Shown here: piece by piece, positions 14,991-20,292 of the stretch
Position numbering within the stretch: position 1 is the stretch's first letter
Layout of the letters: each line of letters begins with the position of its first letter
Origin: CAYSLZ01 sp964547295
GTDB taxonomy: Bacteria > Patescibacteriota > Microgenomatia > UBA12405 > JAHJSD01
Length of the DNA stretch: 20,292 bases
Direction: 5' to 3'
Assembly (NCBI GenBank): GCA_964547295.1
Contig: CAZJMH010000010.1
Coordinates: 1-20,292, forward strand
Translations under genes and position numbers: made by a program
Notes under the pieces: model-generated
What the model was told of the DNA's origin: nothing
Seen by the model: the letters and a program-made list of their open reading frames with translations, nothing else
Databases searched by the model: none

Positions 14991-15146
14991 TTAAGCTTCT
15001 CCTAATAGTTTTTTAACTTTTCTGGCCATGGCGCCAGTTACCAATACCGGCTTTTTCTTTTTTTGGTCCCAGCGGTAAACTTTACCCTTTTTTATTTTAA
15101 ATCTTTTTCGAACTGATTTTTTTAATTTTAGTTTATTTTTTTTCAT
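14991..15146 (-). CDS. rpmI: Ribosomal protein bL35, shortened form
   Basis: This 51-residue frame lies exactly where rpmI is expected between infC and rplT. It starts at the ATG 15144-15146, inside the last 14 bp of infC, and ends with TAA at 14991-14993. The N-terminus LKLKKSVRKRFKIKKGKVYRW matches the bL35 signature (KTKKSAAKRFKxTGxGKxxR). The end (MARKVKKLLGEA) matches the final helix. The middle segment found in the usual 64-66 residue proteins, containing the His/Lys-rich SHLLTKKSxKRKRxLR block, is largely deleted and reduced to WDQKKKKPVLVTGA. Position, composition and both ends make bL35 by far the best explanation. Confidence 0.82.
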   Translation of the reverse strand: MKKNKLKLKKSVRKRFKIKKGKVYRWDQKKKKPVLVTGAMARKVKKLLGEA

Positions 15147-15669
15147 TTTTAGTTGGATCTAAACGCATAATTAATCTATTTCCTTGCTGCTTTATTTTAC
15201 CACTTTGGCGGTAGATATCGCTTAGCTCATTTTTAACTCTTTCCAGCAGTTGGTAGCCAAACTTCTTTTGGGTTATTTGCCGACCCTTAAACCTCAAAAC
15301 TATTCTTAAATTATTATTTTCTTCAGCAAATTGTTGTGCTTTTTTTAATCGATATTTTAAATCTGCTTCTCCGATAAATGGACTAAGTTGTATTTCTTTT
15401 TGTTCTCCTCCTTTTGTTTCTTTTTTTGTTTTAGCTTTCTTTTTTTCCTGCTCGTAAAGAAACTTATTGTATTTTAAAAGCTTTACTACCGGCGGTCTGG
15501 CATCAGGTGCCACTTCAACTAGATCAAGTTTTTTTTCCTTAGCTAGTTTTCTTGCTTCTTCAATGTCAAAAACGCCAATTTGATTCCCTTTTTTGTCAAT
15601 TAATCTTACTTTTTTGGCTTGAATTTGATGATTTATTCTAAATCGTGTATTAGTCTTTTTTCTTCCCAC
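15133..15669 (-). CDS. infC: Translation initiation factor IF-3
   Basis: 178 residues, normal length. IF-3 binds the 30S subunit and checks start-codon choice. The N-domain reads RINHQIQAKKVRLIDKKGNQIGVFDIEEARKLAKEKKLDLVEVAPDARPPVVKLLKYNKFLYEQEKK. A Lys-rich linker (about 78-92) is followed by the C-domain KEIQLSPFIGEADLKYRLKKAQQF...GNRLIMRLDPTK. The start is GTG (15667-15669); upstream in frame there is a TAA with no ATG between, so this is the best candidate. No Shine-Dalgarno sequence is visible. The last 14 bp overlap the start of rpmI. Confidence 0.97.
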   Translation of the reverse strand: MGRKKTNTRFRINHQIQAKKVRLIDKKGNQIGVFDIEEARKLAKEKKLDLVEVAPDARPPVVKLLKYNKFLYEQEKKKAKTKKETKGGEQKEIQLSPFIGEADLKYRLKKAQQFAEENNNLRIVLRFKGRQITQKKFGYQLLERVKNELSDIYRQSGKIKQQGNRLIMRLDPTKNEKK

Positions 15670-15717
15670 AAAACTGGGTTTAAGTTTAACATACCTAAGT
15701 TAATTTGGCAATGAAGT

Positions 15718-16281
15718 TTAGCCGGCTGAACGGGAAACAGATTGTTCTGCTGACAACAAGTATTTAGCGCCGCCCTTTTTACTGGTAAAGTTTGACCAAA
15801 ACATCCCCTTTTTGGCTCGTTTTTGGTTCCAAGCTTGTAGCCAAATGGCAGCTTCTTCTACATTTTGACCGATTTTTCTAATAATTTGAATTGTTTTTTC
15901 AAAAAAAGTAATATCTGATTTTCCCGGGTTGACTACAGGTTGTTCAATTGCCGTCTTAATTTCGTTTTGAAGTTTCTGGCCTTGGTTTTTAAGCTTCTTT
16001 ATTTCCTCAGCTAATGTTTGTCTAAGCAGTTTGATTTCTTTTTCGGTCTCTCTTTTTTTCTGGCTGTAGACTTCTTTTTCAAGAGTTTTAGCTTTTTGAA
16101 AAAAAACCTGCTCTTTTCTTGTTTCTTTTTCTTTTTTTTCTTTTCGTCTGTCTGGTTTATTTTCAGGAGAATATATTTCGCCTGAGTTTTTAAGCATTTC
16201 AATAAACCCCGGCGGAACATTGCCGCCTTTTTGGGAAGTTTTCTGGCTTTGATTCGAAAACAAATCTTGCACCTTTGTCAT
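15718..16281 (-). CDS. Conserved CPR-type hypothetical protein (DUF5660-like)
   Basis: 187 residues. A disordered, charged first half is followed by a long Lys/Glu/Gln coiled coil (about 48-110). A C-terminal conserved-looking domain follows (FFEKTIQIIRKIGQNVEEAAIWLQAWNQKRAKKGMFWSNFTSKKGGAKYLLSAEQSVSRSAG). From memory, this C-terminal pattern (WL-N-R-KK-WxxxKxxGxKYxLSxE) matches a family confined to Microgenomates-like genomes and catalogued as DUF5660; I could not confirm this. No signal peptide, membrane segment or catalytic motif is visible. It sits between tig and infC, which hints at a ribosome-associated job, but that is only context. Its promoter places the -10 box 6 bp before the ATG. 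Confidence 0.75.
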   Translation of the reverse strand: MTKVQDLFSNQSQKTSQKGGNVPPGFIEMLKNSGEIYSPENKPDRRKEKKEKETRKEQVFFQKAKTLEKEVYSQKKRETEKEIKLLRQTLAEEIKKLKNQGQKLQNEIKTAIEQPVVNPGKSDITFFEKTIQIIRKIGQNVEEAAIWLQAWNQKRAKKGMFWSNFTSKKGGAKYLLSAEQSVSRSAG

Positions 16282-16287
16282 ATATAA

Positions 16288-16316
16288 ATTATACTACAGG
16301 GCTGCTAAGTATTCAA
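16288..16316 (-). promoter_or_regulatory. Promoter inside the tig 3' end, driving the hypothetical-infC-pheT genes
   Basis: On the minus strand, TTGAAT (16316-16311), exactly 17 bp, then TATAAT (16293-16288), then 6 bp to the ATG at 16281. This is a near-consensus sigma-70-type promoter. Most of it lies within the last codons of tig. The transcript should start at or next to the ATG and so be leaderless. Confidence 0.65.
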
Positions 16317-17124
16317 GCGTTTTTTGTCTCCTAATTATTTTAGCGGCAATATAGGGATTCATTTTAGAATTTTCAATTTTTTCCGTATCTTTTTTAGTTA
16401 CTTCAACTTCTTCTTCATCGGCAATTTTTTCTAATGCTAAATCAATTTTCCAGTTATTAACGATTTCTTGTCGAAATTGTTTCTTTATCTCGTCAACTGT
16501 TGTCCCTTTTGTTGATAAATATTGATTTAATTCCAAACCGGCTTGGTTAACCTGGTCAATTAAATTAACCAGTTTACGATTTAATTCTTCATCAATCAAG
16601 ATGTCTGGCAAATTAACTTCCACTGATTTAATTAAGGCTTCAATTATTTTTTGTATTTGCTGGTCATTATTCTTTTTTTGTTCAGCTTCTTTATCTGAAC
16701 CTTTTTCAGGTGTCCAAATTTTACTTTTGGCATTAACTTCTTTTACTTTGTTTTTAAAATTACCCAGGTCTACCTCTGGCATTTGAGCCGAGATAAAGCT
16801 AATTTCCCAATCTTTGCCTTTTTGCGTAGAATTTAGGTTTACTTTTGGGGGAATAACCGGTTTAAGGTCATGTTTTTTTATTGCTTCTGGATAAACTTTT
16901 TTGATTACACCTTCCAAAAGCAGATTTTTTAATTTCTCTTCACCGATTTTATCCTCAACCAGGTTGATTGGCGCGCTACCCTTTCGAAAGCCTTTTATTT
17001 CTGCTTCTTCAGCCTGCTTTTTAATTATTTTTTTGTATTCACTTTTAATTTCCTTGGCTGGTATGGTTAGACTGAGAAGAAAACTATTATCTGGTTTTTC
17101 CTTGAGATTAGTCGTAAAATCCAT
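16294..17124 (-). CDS. tig: Trigger factor without the PPIase domain
   Basis: 276 residues against about 430 for the full chaperone. The N-terminal ribosome-binding domain is clear (residues 1-120), with the signature loop GFRKGSAPINLVEDKIGEE that docks at the nascent-chain exit tunnel. In standard trigger factor an FKBP-type prolyl isomerase domain follows; here only a short charged linker (about 133-155) is present. The C-terminal SurA-like chaperone arms follow (SVEVNLPDILIDEELNRKLVNLIDQVNQAGLELNQYLSTKGTTVDEIKKQFRQEI...). It is first in the minus-strand translation cluster. The ATG at 17122-17124 lies 7 bp after a -10 box, so a leaderless mRNA is likely. Confidence 0.93.
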   Translation of the reverse strand: MDFTTNLKEKPDNSFLLSLTIPAKEIKSEYKKIIKKQAEEAEIKGFRKGSAPINLVEDKIGEEKLKNLLLEGVIKKVYPEAIKKHDLKPVIPPKVNLNSTQKGKDWEISFISAQMPEVDLGNFKNKVKEVNAKSKIWTPEKGSDKEAEQKKNNDQQIQKIIEALIKSVEVNLPDILIDEELNRKLVNLIDQVNQAGLELNQYLSTKGTTVDEIKKQFRQEIVNNWKIDLALEKIADEEEVEVTKKDTEKIENSKMNPYIAAKIIRRQKTLEYLAAL

Positions 17125-17131
17125 ATTTTCT

Positions 17132-17160
17132 ATTTTAGCTAAATAATCCTAGCTTGACAA
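17132..17160 (-). promoter_or_regulatory. Promoter for tig
   Basis: On the minus strand, TTGTCA (17160-17155), a 17-bp spacer and TAAAAT (17137-17132), with the tig ATG 7 bp further on. The -35 box overlaps a perfect TTGACA (17154-17159) on the plus strand, so the same bases could serve a divergent promoter toward the lysozyme-like gene, although no well-spaced plus-strand -10 is evident (TATTAA at 17181 would need a 21-bp spacer). Confidence 0.6.
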
Positions 17161-17193
17161 CCCCCAATCACTTATGTCACTATTAATTTAAAG

Positions 17194-17814
17194 ATGAAAG
17201 AGAATTTATTTGTTCTCGGCTTATTTTTTATTTTTGTTCCTGTATTGATTTTTTCTCAAATGTTTTTATTGTTCAGTTTTCGAAGCTCTGAAGAGGTTTT
17301 ATTTACTCCGCAAGTTTTATCCGATGTTACCAGGGCTGATGATGAAAAACTAGCTAAAACCAACTCCATATTTGCTGCTAATACGGTTAATAAAAACCAG
17401 TTAGAAACAAATGTAACTAGTGCTGATTCAAGGCCGTTGTTAATAAAAAATTACTTACAAAAATTCAACTCAGAATTGGAGCCTTATGCCGATTTGATTT
17501 TTGAAGCTTCTCAAAAGTATGGCCTGGATTACCGGTTGACTACCGCTATTGCCCAGCAGGAATCAAATCTTTGCAGGAAAGCCCCAGAAAATTGTTTTAA
17601 TTGTTGGGGGGTGGGAATTCATTCCCGAGGAACGATGTGTTTTGATTCATACCCGAAGGCGATTGACTGGCTGAGCCGATATTTAAAGGAAGAGTATTAT
17701 GATTTAGGTTTAAATAGTGTTGAAGAAATACAGTCAAAATACTGCCCTCTTTCATCGGGGTCTTGGGCAGCTGGGGTTAAGCAGTTTATGGCCGACATAG
17801 AAGCAAGTGAATAG
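17194..17814 (+). CDS. Secreted or membrane-anchored lysozyme-like (peptidoglycan hydrolase) protein
   Basis: 206 residues. The N-terminal hydrophobic helix (about 6-30) is a signal anchor or signal peptide; a polar linker follows to about residue 85. The C-terminal domain (about 90-206) reads YADLIFEASQKYGLDYRLTTAIAQQESNLCRK, the pattern of lysozyme-fold transglycosylases/glucosaminidases with a candidate catalytic Glu at E123. Then comes CFNCWGVGIHSRGTMCFDSYPKAIDWLSRYL, with the N-x-WG-G feature seen in GH73-like enzymes. Five Cys (127, 134, 137, 149, 184) could form disulfides outside the membrane. Likely role: remodelling peptidoglycan for growth or for pilus or secretion assembly. The fold is inferred with good confidence, the substrate only by family. 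It is divergent from tig. Confidence 0.75.
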   Translation: MKENLFVLGLFFIFVPVLIFSQMFLLFSFRSSEEVLFTPQVLSDVTRADDEKLAKTNSIFAANTVNKNQLETNVTSADSRPLLIKNYLQKFNSELEPYADLIFEASQKYGLDYRLTTAIAQQESNLCRKAPENCFNCWGVGIHSRGTMCFDSYPKAIDWLSRYLKEEYYDLGLNSVEEIQSKYCPLSSGSWAAGVKQFMADIEASE

Positions 17815-17828
17815 TTGTTTAATTTACG

Positions 17829-17857
17829 TTGACAATATTATAAGATTCTGGTATATT
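17829..17857 (+). promoter_or_regulatory. Strong promoter before tRNA-Leu
   Basis: Perfect TTGACA (17829-17834), a 17-bp spacer and TATATT (17852-17857). The predicted start is near 17864, two bases before a terminator-like hairpin. No other promoter for tRNA-Leu fits between the hairpin and the tRNA. Confidence 0.75.
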
Positions 17858-17865
17858 AAAAATAC

Positions 17866-17909
17866 ATCCTGGGGTGTCTTCGCAAGAAGAACACTCTGGG
17901 ATTTTTTTT
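17866..17909 (+). terminator. GNRA-capped hairpin with 8-T tract (terminator or attenuator)
   Basis: The left arm 17866-17877 pairs with 17891-17902 over 12 positions (three G-U). After a one-base bulge (A17890) the inner stem CTTC/GAAG closes a GCAA tetraloop (17882-17885). Eight T residues follow directly (17902-17909). This is a textbook intrinsic-terminator shape. Because it starts at the predicted transcription start it may work as an attenuator or release a short RNA, and may also end the upstream lysozyme-like transcript. Confidence 0.8.
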
Positions 17910-17932
17910 AACCGCAGGCAGGTTGTTTTTTA

Positions 17933-18017
17933 GCCGCAGTGCTGGAACTGGCAGACAGGCACGGCTTAGAACCGTGTGTCCTTTATGGATTTGGGAGTTC
18001 GACTCTCCCCTGCGGCA
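17933..18017 (+). tRNA. tRNA-Leu(UAG)
   Basis: 85 nt. The acceptor stem GCCGCAG pairs perfectly with CTGCGGC, discriminator A18017. Anticodon stem CACGG/CCGTG with loop CTTAGAA gives anticodon TAG (17967-17969), which reads CUA and, by wobble, other CUN codons. A long class II variable arm (GTCC-TTTAT-GGAT) and T arm GGGAG-TTCGACT-CTCCC fit Leu. CCA is not encoded (CTA follows). The downstream ATG begins 5 nt after the discriminator base. Confidence 0.97.
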
Positions 18018-18022
18018 CTAAA

Positions 18023-18781
18023 ATGAAGTTATCTTTAAAAAAATCAGTTTTATTAATTCTTTTATTAACTATTTTCTTGGTTGGCGCATCTCATATTTAC
18101 AGTCAAGAAAACCAATTACAAGTAAACTATGTCTTAAAAAGAGACGTTTATTTTCAGGCTTATCAGAATTATCTTGCTTCTAAAAAAGCCTATTTAAATA
18201 AAGAGACTTTGGAGAGAAAAAGGCTTTTGTTTAAAGATTTTAAAACTTTTCTTTATGCTCGGAATAAATTAATGGAAAGTTATTTGGAATTTTTATTAAA
18301 TAGACTTAGTTCTCAACTTCCCCAGGAAAGATTGGACAAACTTAACCAATGGCAGGTTTGGCTTATGGAGAGTGAAACCGAAATTAATCAAATAACTAAA
18401 GTTGAAGATTTAGATAAGCTTTATTTGAAATCAGGTGACCTGGACGAAATTTATCCGGAATTAGAAGCCGACATATTTTATCGGCTAGCTGAATACGCTT
18501 TTGCCGGTCAGCAGGAAGTAATTGACCAGATTGAAGAAATTATTCCTCGACTGGAATTATTAACAGAAGATCAAGGTTGGGTAGTTGAAGTTAATAATAA
18601 GTTGAGACAAGCAAAAGAAGCTAGGGAAGCCGCGATGGAAATAATTGAAGACACCCGGGTTAGAAGAAAAGGTGATATTAGGCGGGGATGGAGTCGGGCA
18701 AAAACTTATTTTAACCAAGCCCAAGATAATTTAGATTTGGCAATTGATTTTACTGATGAGGTAATTAAAAGAGTTGAATGA
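18023..18781 (+). CDS. Secreted or membrane-anchored helical protein of unknown function
   Basis: 252 residues from the ATG at 18023. The frame runs open back into the tRNA (GTG at 17939) but those 28 codons are tRNA sequence and are excluded. The N-terminus MKLSLKKSVLLILLLTIFLVGASHIYSQ is a signal peptide or anchor. The remainder is mostly amphipathic helix rich in Leu, Glu, Lys and Tyr (FQAYQNYLASKKAYLNKETLERKRLL; EARNKLMESYLEFLLNRLSSQ-type), ending with two further helices (LRQAKEAREAAMEIIEDTRVRRKG; AKTYFNQAQDNLDLAIDFTDEVIKRVE). It is likely extracytoplasmic and coiled-coil-like. It has no catalytic motif and I do not recognise a family. The stop overlaps the next ATG by 4 bp. Confidence 0.75.
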   Translation: MKLSLKKSVLLILLLTIFLVGASHIYSQENQLQVNYVLKRDVYFQAYQNYLASKKAYLNKETLERKRLLFKDFKTFLYARNKLMESYLEFLLNRLSSQLPQERLDKLNQWQVWLMESETEINQITKVEDLDKLYLKSGDLDEIYPELEADIFYRLAEYAFAGQQEVIDQIEEIIPRLELLTEDQGWVVEVNNKLRQAKEAREAAMEIIEDTRVRRKGDIRRGWSRAKTYFNQAQDNLDLAIDFTDEVIKRVE

Positions 18782-19122
18782 AAGTTCAAAATATTGACTT
18801 ATCACCAATTTTAAAAAAAGATACTGATAAAAGTAAGCGTTTATCAAAGTGGCTAATAATCGGCTTATCAGTTGTTGTTTTTGGTTTTTTGACTTTAACT
18901 TTTGTTTATCTTAGAAATTACAATCACCAAGCCTCACCCCAAATTACACCTACTCCTATAATCACTCAAATTCCCGAGCCAACTGAACCAGTTTCTCTTT
19001 CAGATATTGAAGTTATTAGGCAGATGTGGATAGACGCTAAAAATACCTTTTTATTGAATGATTATAACAACAATCTTCTTTTGCCTCCATTGATTGAGCT
19101 AGAGCTTAGTTTAGATGAGTGA
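18778..19122 (+). CDS. Small single-span membrane protein of unknown function
   Basis: 114 residues. A 24-residue basic cytoplasmic segment is followed by one membrane helix (about 25-45, LIIGLSVVVFGFLTLTFVYL), a short Pro/Thr linker (ITPTPIITQIPEPTEP), then an acidic helical end (DIEVIRQMWIDAKNTFLLNDYNNNLLLPPLIELELSLDE). Positive-inside topology places the tail outside the membrane. The ATG overlaps the previous stop (ATGA) and the gene overlaps the DRG start by 8 bp, so the three genes are probably translated in sequence. The linker resembles those on the surface protein at the window start and on the PBP. Confidence 0.7.
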   Translation: MKVQNIDLSPILKKDTDKSKRLSKWLIIGLSVVVFGFLTLTFVYLRNYNHQASPQITPTPIITQIPEPTEPVSLSDIEVIRQMWIDAKNTFLLNDYNNNLLLPPLIELELSLDE

Positions 19123-20191
19123 AAAAATTATAAATAGAATAGAAAAGTTAAGAGAAGAAATTAGAAAAACCCCTTATCACAAAGGCACTGAACACCATAT
19201 TGGTAAATTAAGAGCAAAAATTGCCCGTTTAAAAGATGAAATAAAAAATAAGGAGGAGAAAAAGTCATCAGGCAGCGGTAAAGGGTATGGGGTTAAAAAA
19301 CAGGGAGATGCAACTTGTGTTTTAATTGGACCTCCTTCTGTTGGCAAATCAACATTATTAAATGCTTTAACTGGAGCAAAATCAAAAATTGGTGATTATG
19401 CCTTTACGACATTAGATGTTGTTCCTGGTATGTTTAAGTATCAAGGAGCCCAAATTCAATTGTTAGATGTCCCCGGACTGATTATTGGCGCTGCTGAAGG
19501 AAAAGGTGACGGCAAACAAATTATTTCTGTAGCCAGAAATACTGATTTGATAATTTTATTAACCGATGTTCATCGACTTCAATGGCTTAAAAAAGCAGAA
19601 GTAGAGCTATATCAAGCTGGAGTCAGGCTGGATATAGATGAACCAGAAATTAAAGTAGAAAAATTAGCCAGTGGTGGCATAAGTGTAATTTATCCCTTTA
19701 AAAATATAGAAAAACTAACCATAATTGAGGTAGCCAAAGAGCTAGGCTATAAAAATGCCAAAATAATTATTAAGGAAAGATTAAATTCACTTGACCGTTT
19801 AATTGACGGCTTATGTAGCGACCGAGTTTTTTTGCCCAGTTTATCAGTGGTTAATAAAATTGATTTAAAAAAAATTGATTCCCCGCAATTAATAACCATC
19901 AGTGCTCAAAAAAGGACTGGGACTGATCAGCTTAAAAAAGCAATTTGGAATAAGCTTAATTTAATTCGGGTTTATTTAAAAGAAAATAAGAATAATGAGC
20001 CGAATTTTAAACAGCCATTGATAATGCGTCAGGGCGATGTAGTTAAAGATGCTATAAAAGCGGTTTCCGAAGAACTCTATAACCAAATAGACGAGGTTTT
20101 AATCTGGGGCGAGAAAGCCAAGCACCCTGGCCAAGTTGTTTCTTTGAACCAGCCTCTTTTTGACGAAGCAGTTCTCTACTTCAAAAAATAG
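19115..20191 (+). CDS. DRG-family GTPase (archaeal/eukaryotic type, with TGS domain)
   Basis: 358 residues. The N-terminal region has REEIRKTPYHKGTEHHIG (13-30) followed by KLRAKIARLKDEI, the helical segment typical of DRG proteins. The G domain has G1 GPPSVGKST (72-80), switch region FTTLDVVPG (97-105), G3 DVPG (118-121), G4 NKID (247-250) and G5 SAQ (263-265). Between G3 and G4 lies an inserted segment (about 160-240) like the S5D2-type insert of DRG. A TGS-like domain closes the protein (about 299-358), ending WGEKAKHPGQVVSLNQPLFDEAVLYFKK, parallel to the DRG pattern WGxSVKHxPQxVGxxHxLxDxDVIxI. DRG proteins act on ribosomes. The family is characteristic of archaea and eukaryotes, so this one in a bacterium is notable. 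It is last in the tRNA-linked operon. Confidence 0.92.
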   Translation: MSEKIINRIEKLREEIRKTPYHKGTEHHIGKLRAKIARLKDEIKNKEEKKSSGSGKGYGVKKQGDATCVLIGPPSVGKSTLLNALTGAKSKIGDYAFTTLDVVPGMFKYQGAQIQLLDVPGLIIGAAEGKGDGKQIISVARNTDLIILLTDVHRLQWLKKAEVELYQAGVRLDIDEPEIKVEKLASGGISVIYPFKNIEKLTIIEVAKELGYKNAKIIIKERLNSLDRLIDGLCSDRVFLPSLSVVNKIDLKKIDSPQLITISAQKRTGTDQLKKAIWNKLNLIRVYLKENKNNEPNFKQPLIMRQGDVVKDAIKAVSEELYNQIDEVLIWGEKAKHPGQVVSLNQPLFDEAVLYFKK

Positions 20192-20239
20192 AGTGGCTTT
20201 AGCCGCGTTGGCCTGCCATGAACCCGACGTGGTATACGG
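20192..20239. other. Short intergenic gap
   Basis: 48 bp between the DRG stop and the 3' end of the minus-strand tRNA. It contains only a weak GGC/GCC hairpin (about 20194-20206), with a T-run after it on the minus strand (near 20185-20190, inside the DRG gene). That might end the tRNA transcript but is too weak to call a terminator. Confidence 0.3.
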
Positions 20240-20292
20240 TGCCGCGGGTGGGGGTCGAACCCACACGGCCCGAAGGCCACGAGATTTTAAGT
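20240..20292 (-). tRNA. tRNA-Leu(UAA), 3' part only
   Basis: The 3' 53 nt of a tRNA running off the window end. Read on the minus strand: anticodon loop CTTAAAA with anticodon TAA (20289-20287), 3' half of the anticodon stem TCTCG, long variable arm GGCC-TTC-GGGCC, T arm GTGGG-TTCGACC-CCCAC, acceptor CCGCGGC and discriminator A (20240). The long variable arm and the anticodon identify Leu (UUA/UUG codons). The next bases read CCG, so CCA is not encoded. The 5' half lies beyond the window. Confidence 0.93.

Noticed and set aside
16011..16220. Lys-rich frame on the minus strand within the DUF5660-like gene
   Set aside because: It is a frame-shifted reading of the poly-Lys/Glu coiled-coil coding region, with no support of its own.
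17154..17186. TTGACA...TATTAA as a promoter for the lysozyme-like gene
   Set aside because: The spacer would be 21 bp, outside the normal range; the same TTGACAA is better explained as the -35 of the tig promoter on the other strand.
17939..18022. GTG-initiated extension of the helical secreted protein reaching back into the tRNA
   Set aside because: Those 28 codons are tRNA-Leu sequence; the next ATG (18023) begins directly with a signal-peptide-like N-terminus.
20185..20210. Possible terminator for the minus-strand tRNA-Leu(UAA)
   Set aside because: The stem is only 3-4 bp with a mismatch, so it is too weak to call despite the T-run.

Overview
The window is about 20.3 kb of AT-rich, gene-dense bacterial chromosome. 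Several features point to a Candidate Phyla Radiation (Patescibacteria) genome, most likely Microgenomates-like. These are a compact pilMNO set, reduced forms of housekeeping proteins (a trigger factor without its PPIase domain, PheT without its OB-fold domain, a 51-residue bL35), Thr/Pro-rich linkers on surface proteins, and a hypothetical gene that looks CPR-restricted. TGA is used as a normal stop (for example the ATGA junctions pilM/pilN and pilN/pilO), so this is genetic code 11 and not the recoded code of Gracilibacteria/Absconditabacteria. The lineage call is inference; no rRNA gene is present.

Layout. 1-4410 (+): a type IV pilus locus with a surface protein (5' end missing), a PilX-like pilin, then pilM-pilN-pilO. 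6193-4407 (-): rpmF-nusB-rnc-rpsP-khpA, a translation and RNA-processing operon with two arrays of 7-bp repeats around nusB. 6237-7002: a REP-associated (RAYT) transposase gene between two inverted 31-bp palindromic ends; the right end supplies the last codons and stop of recG. 9090-6977 (-): a 35-residue membrane peptide gene coupled to recG. 9131-11770 (+): a bifunctional penicillin-binding protein divergent from it, sharing a palindromic -10 region. 17124-11765 (-): tig - hypothetical - infC - rpmI - rplT - pheS - pheT. 17194-17814 (+): a secreted lysozyme-like protein. 17829-20191 (+): a strong promoter, a terminator-like hairpin, tRNA-Leu(UAG), two membrane-linked hypothetical proteins and an archaeal/eukaryotic-type DRG GTPase. 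The window ends inside a tRNA-Leu(UAA) gene on the minus strand.

How the parts relate. Most of the window serves translation (ribosomal proteins bS16, bL20, bL32 and bL35, IF-3, PheRS, two Leu tRNAs, trigger factor, DRG), RNA processing (RNase III, KhpA, NusB) and the cell surface (pili, peptidoglycan synthesis and hydrolysis). Several promoters put the -10 box 6-8 bp before the start codon, which implies leaderless mRNAs. Genes inside operons mostly overlap or abut and rely on coupling, and both convergent gene pairs overlap at their stop codons with no terminator between them.

Points most worth a second look are the RAYT element that rewrote the end of recG, the promoter that fires directly into a terminator-like hairpin ahead of tRNA-Leu, the tRNA whose 3' end lies 5 nt before an ATG, the DRG GTPase operon, the heptamer repeats that supply coding sequence to three genes, and the leaderless-promoter pattern.
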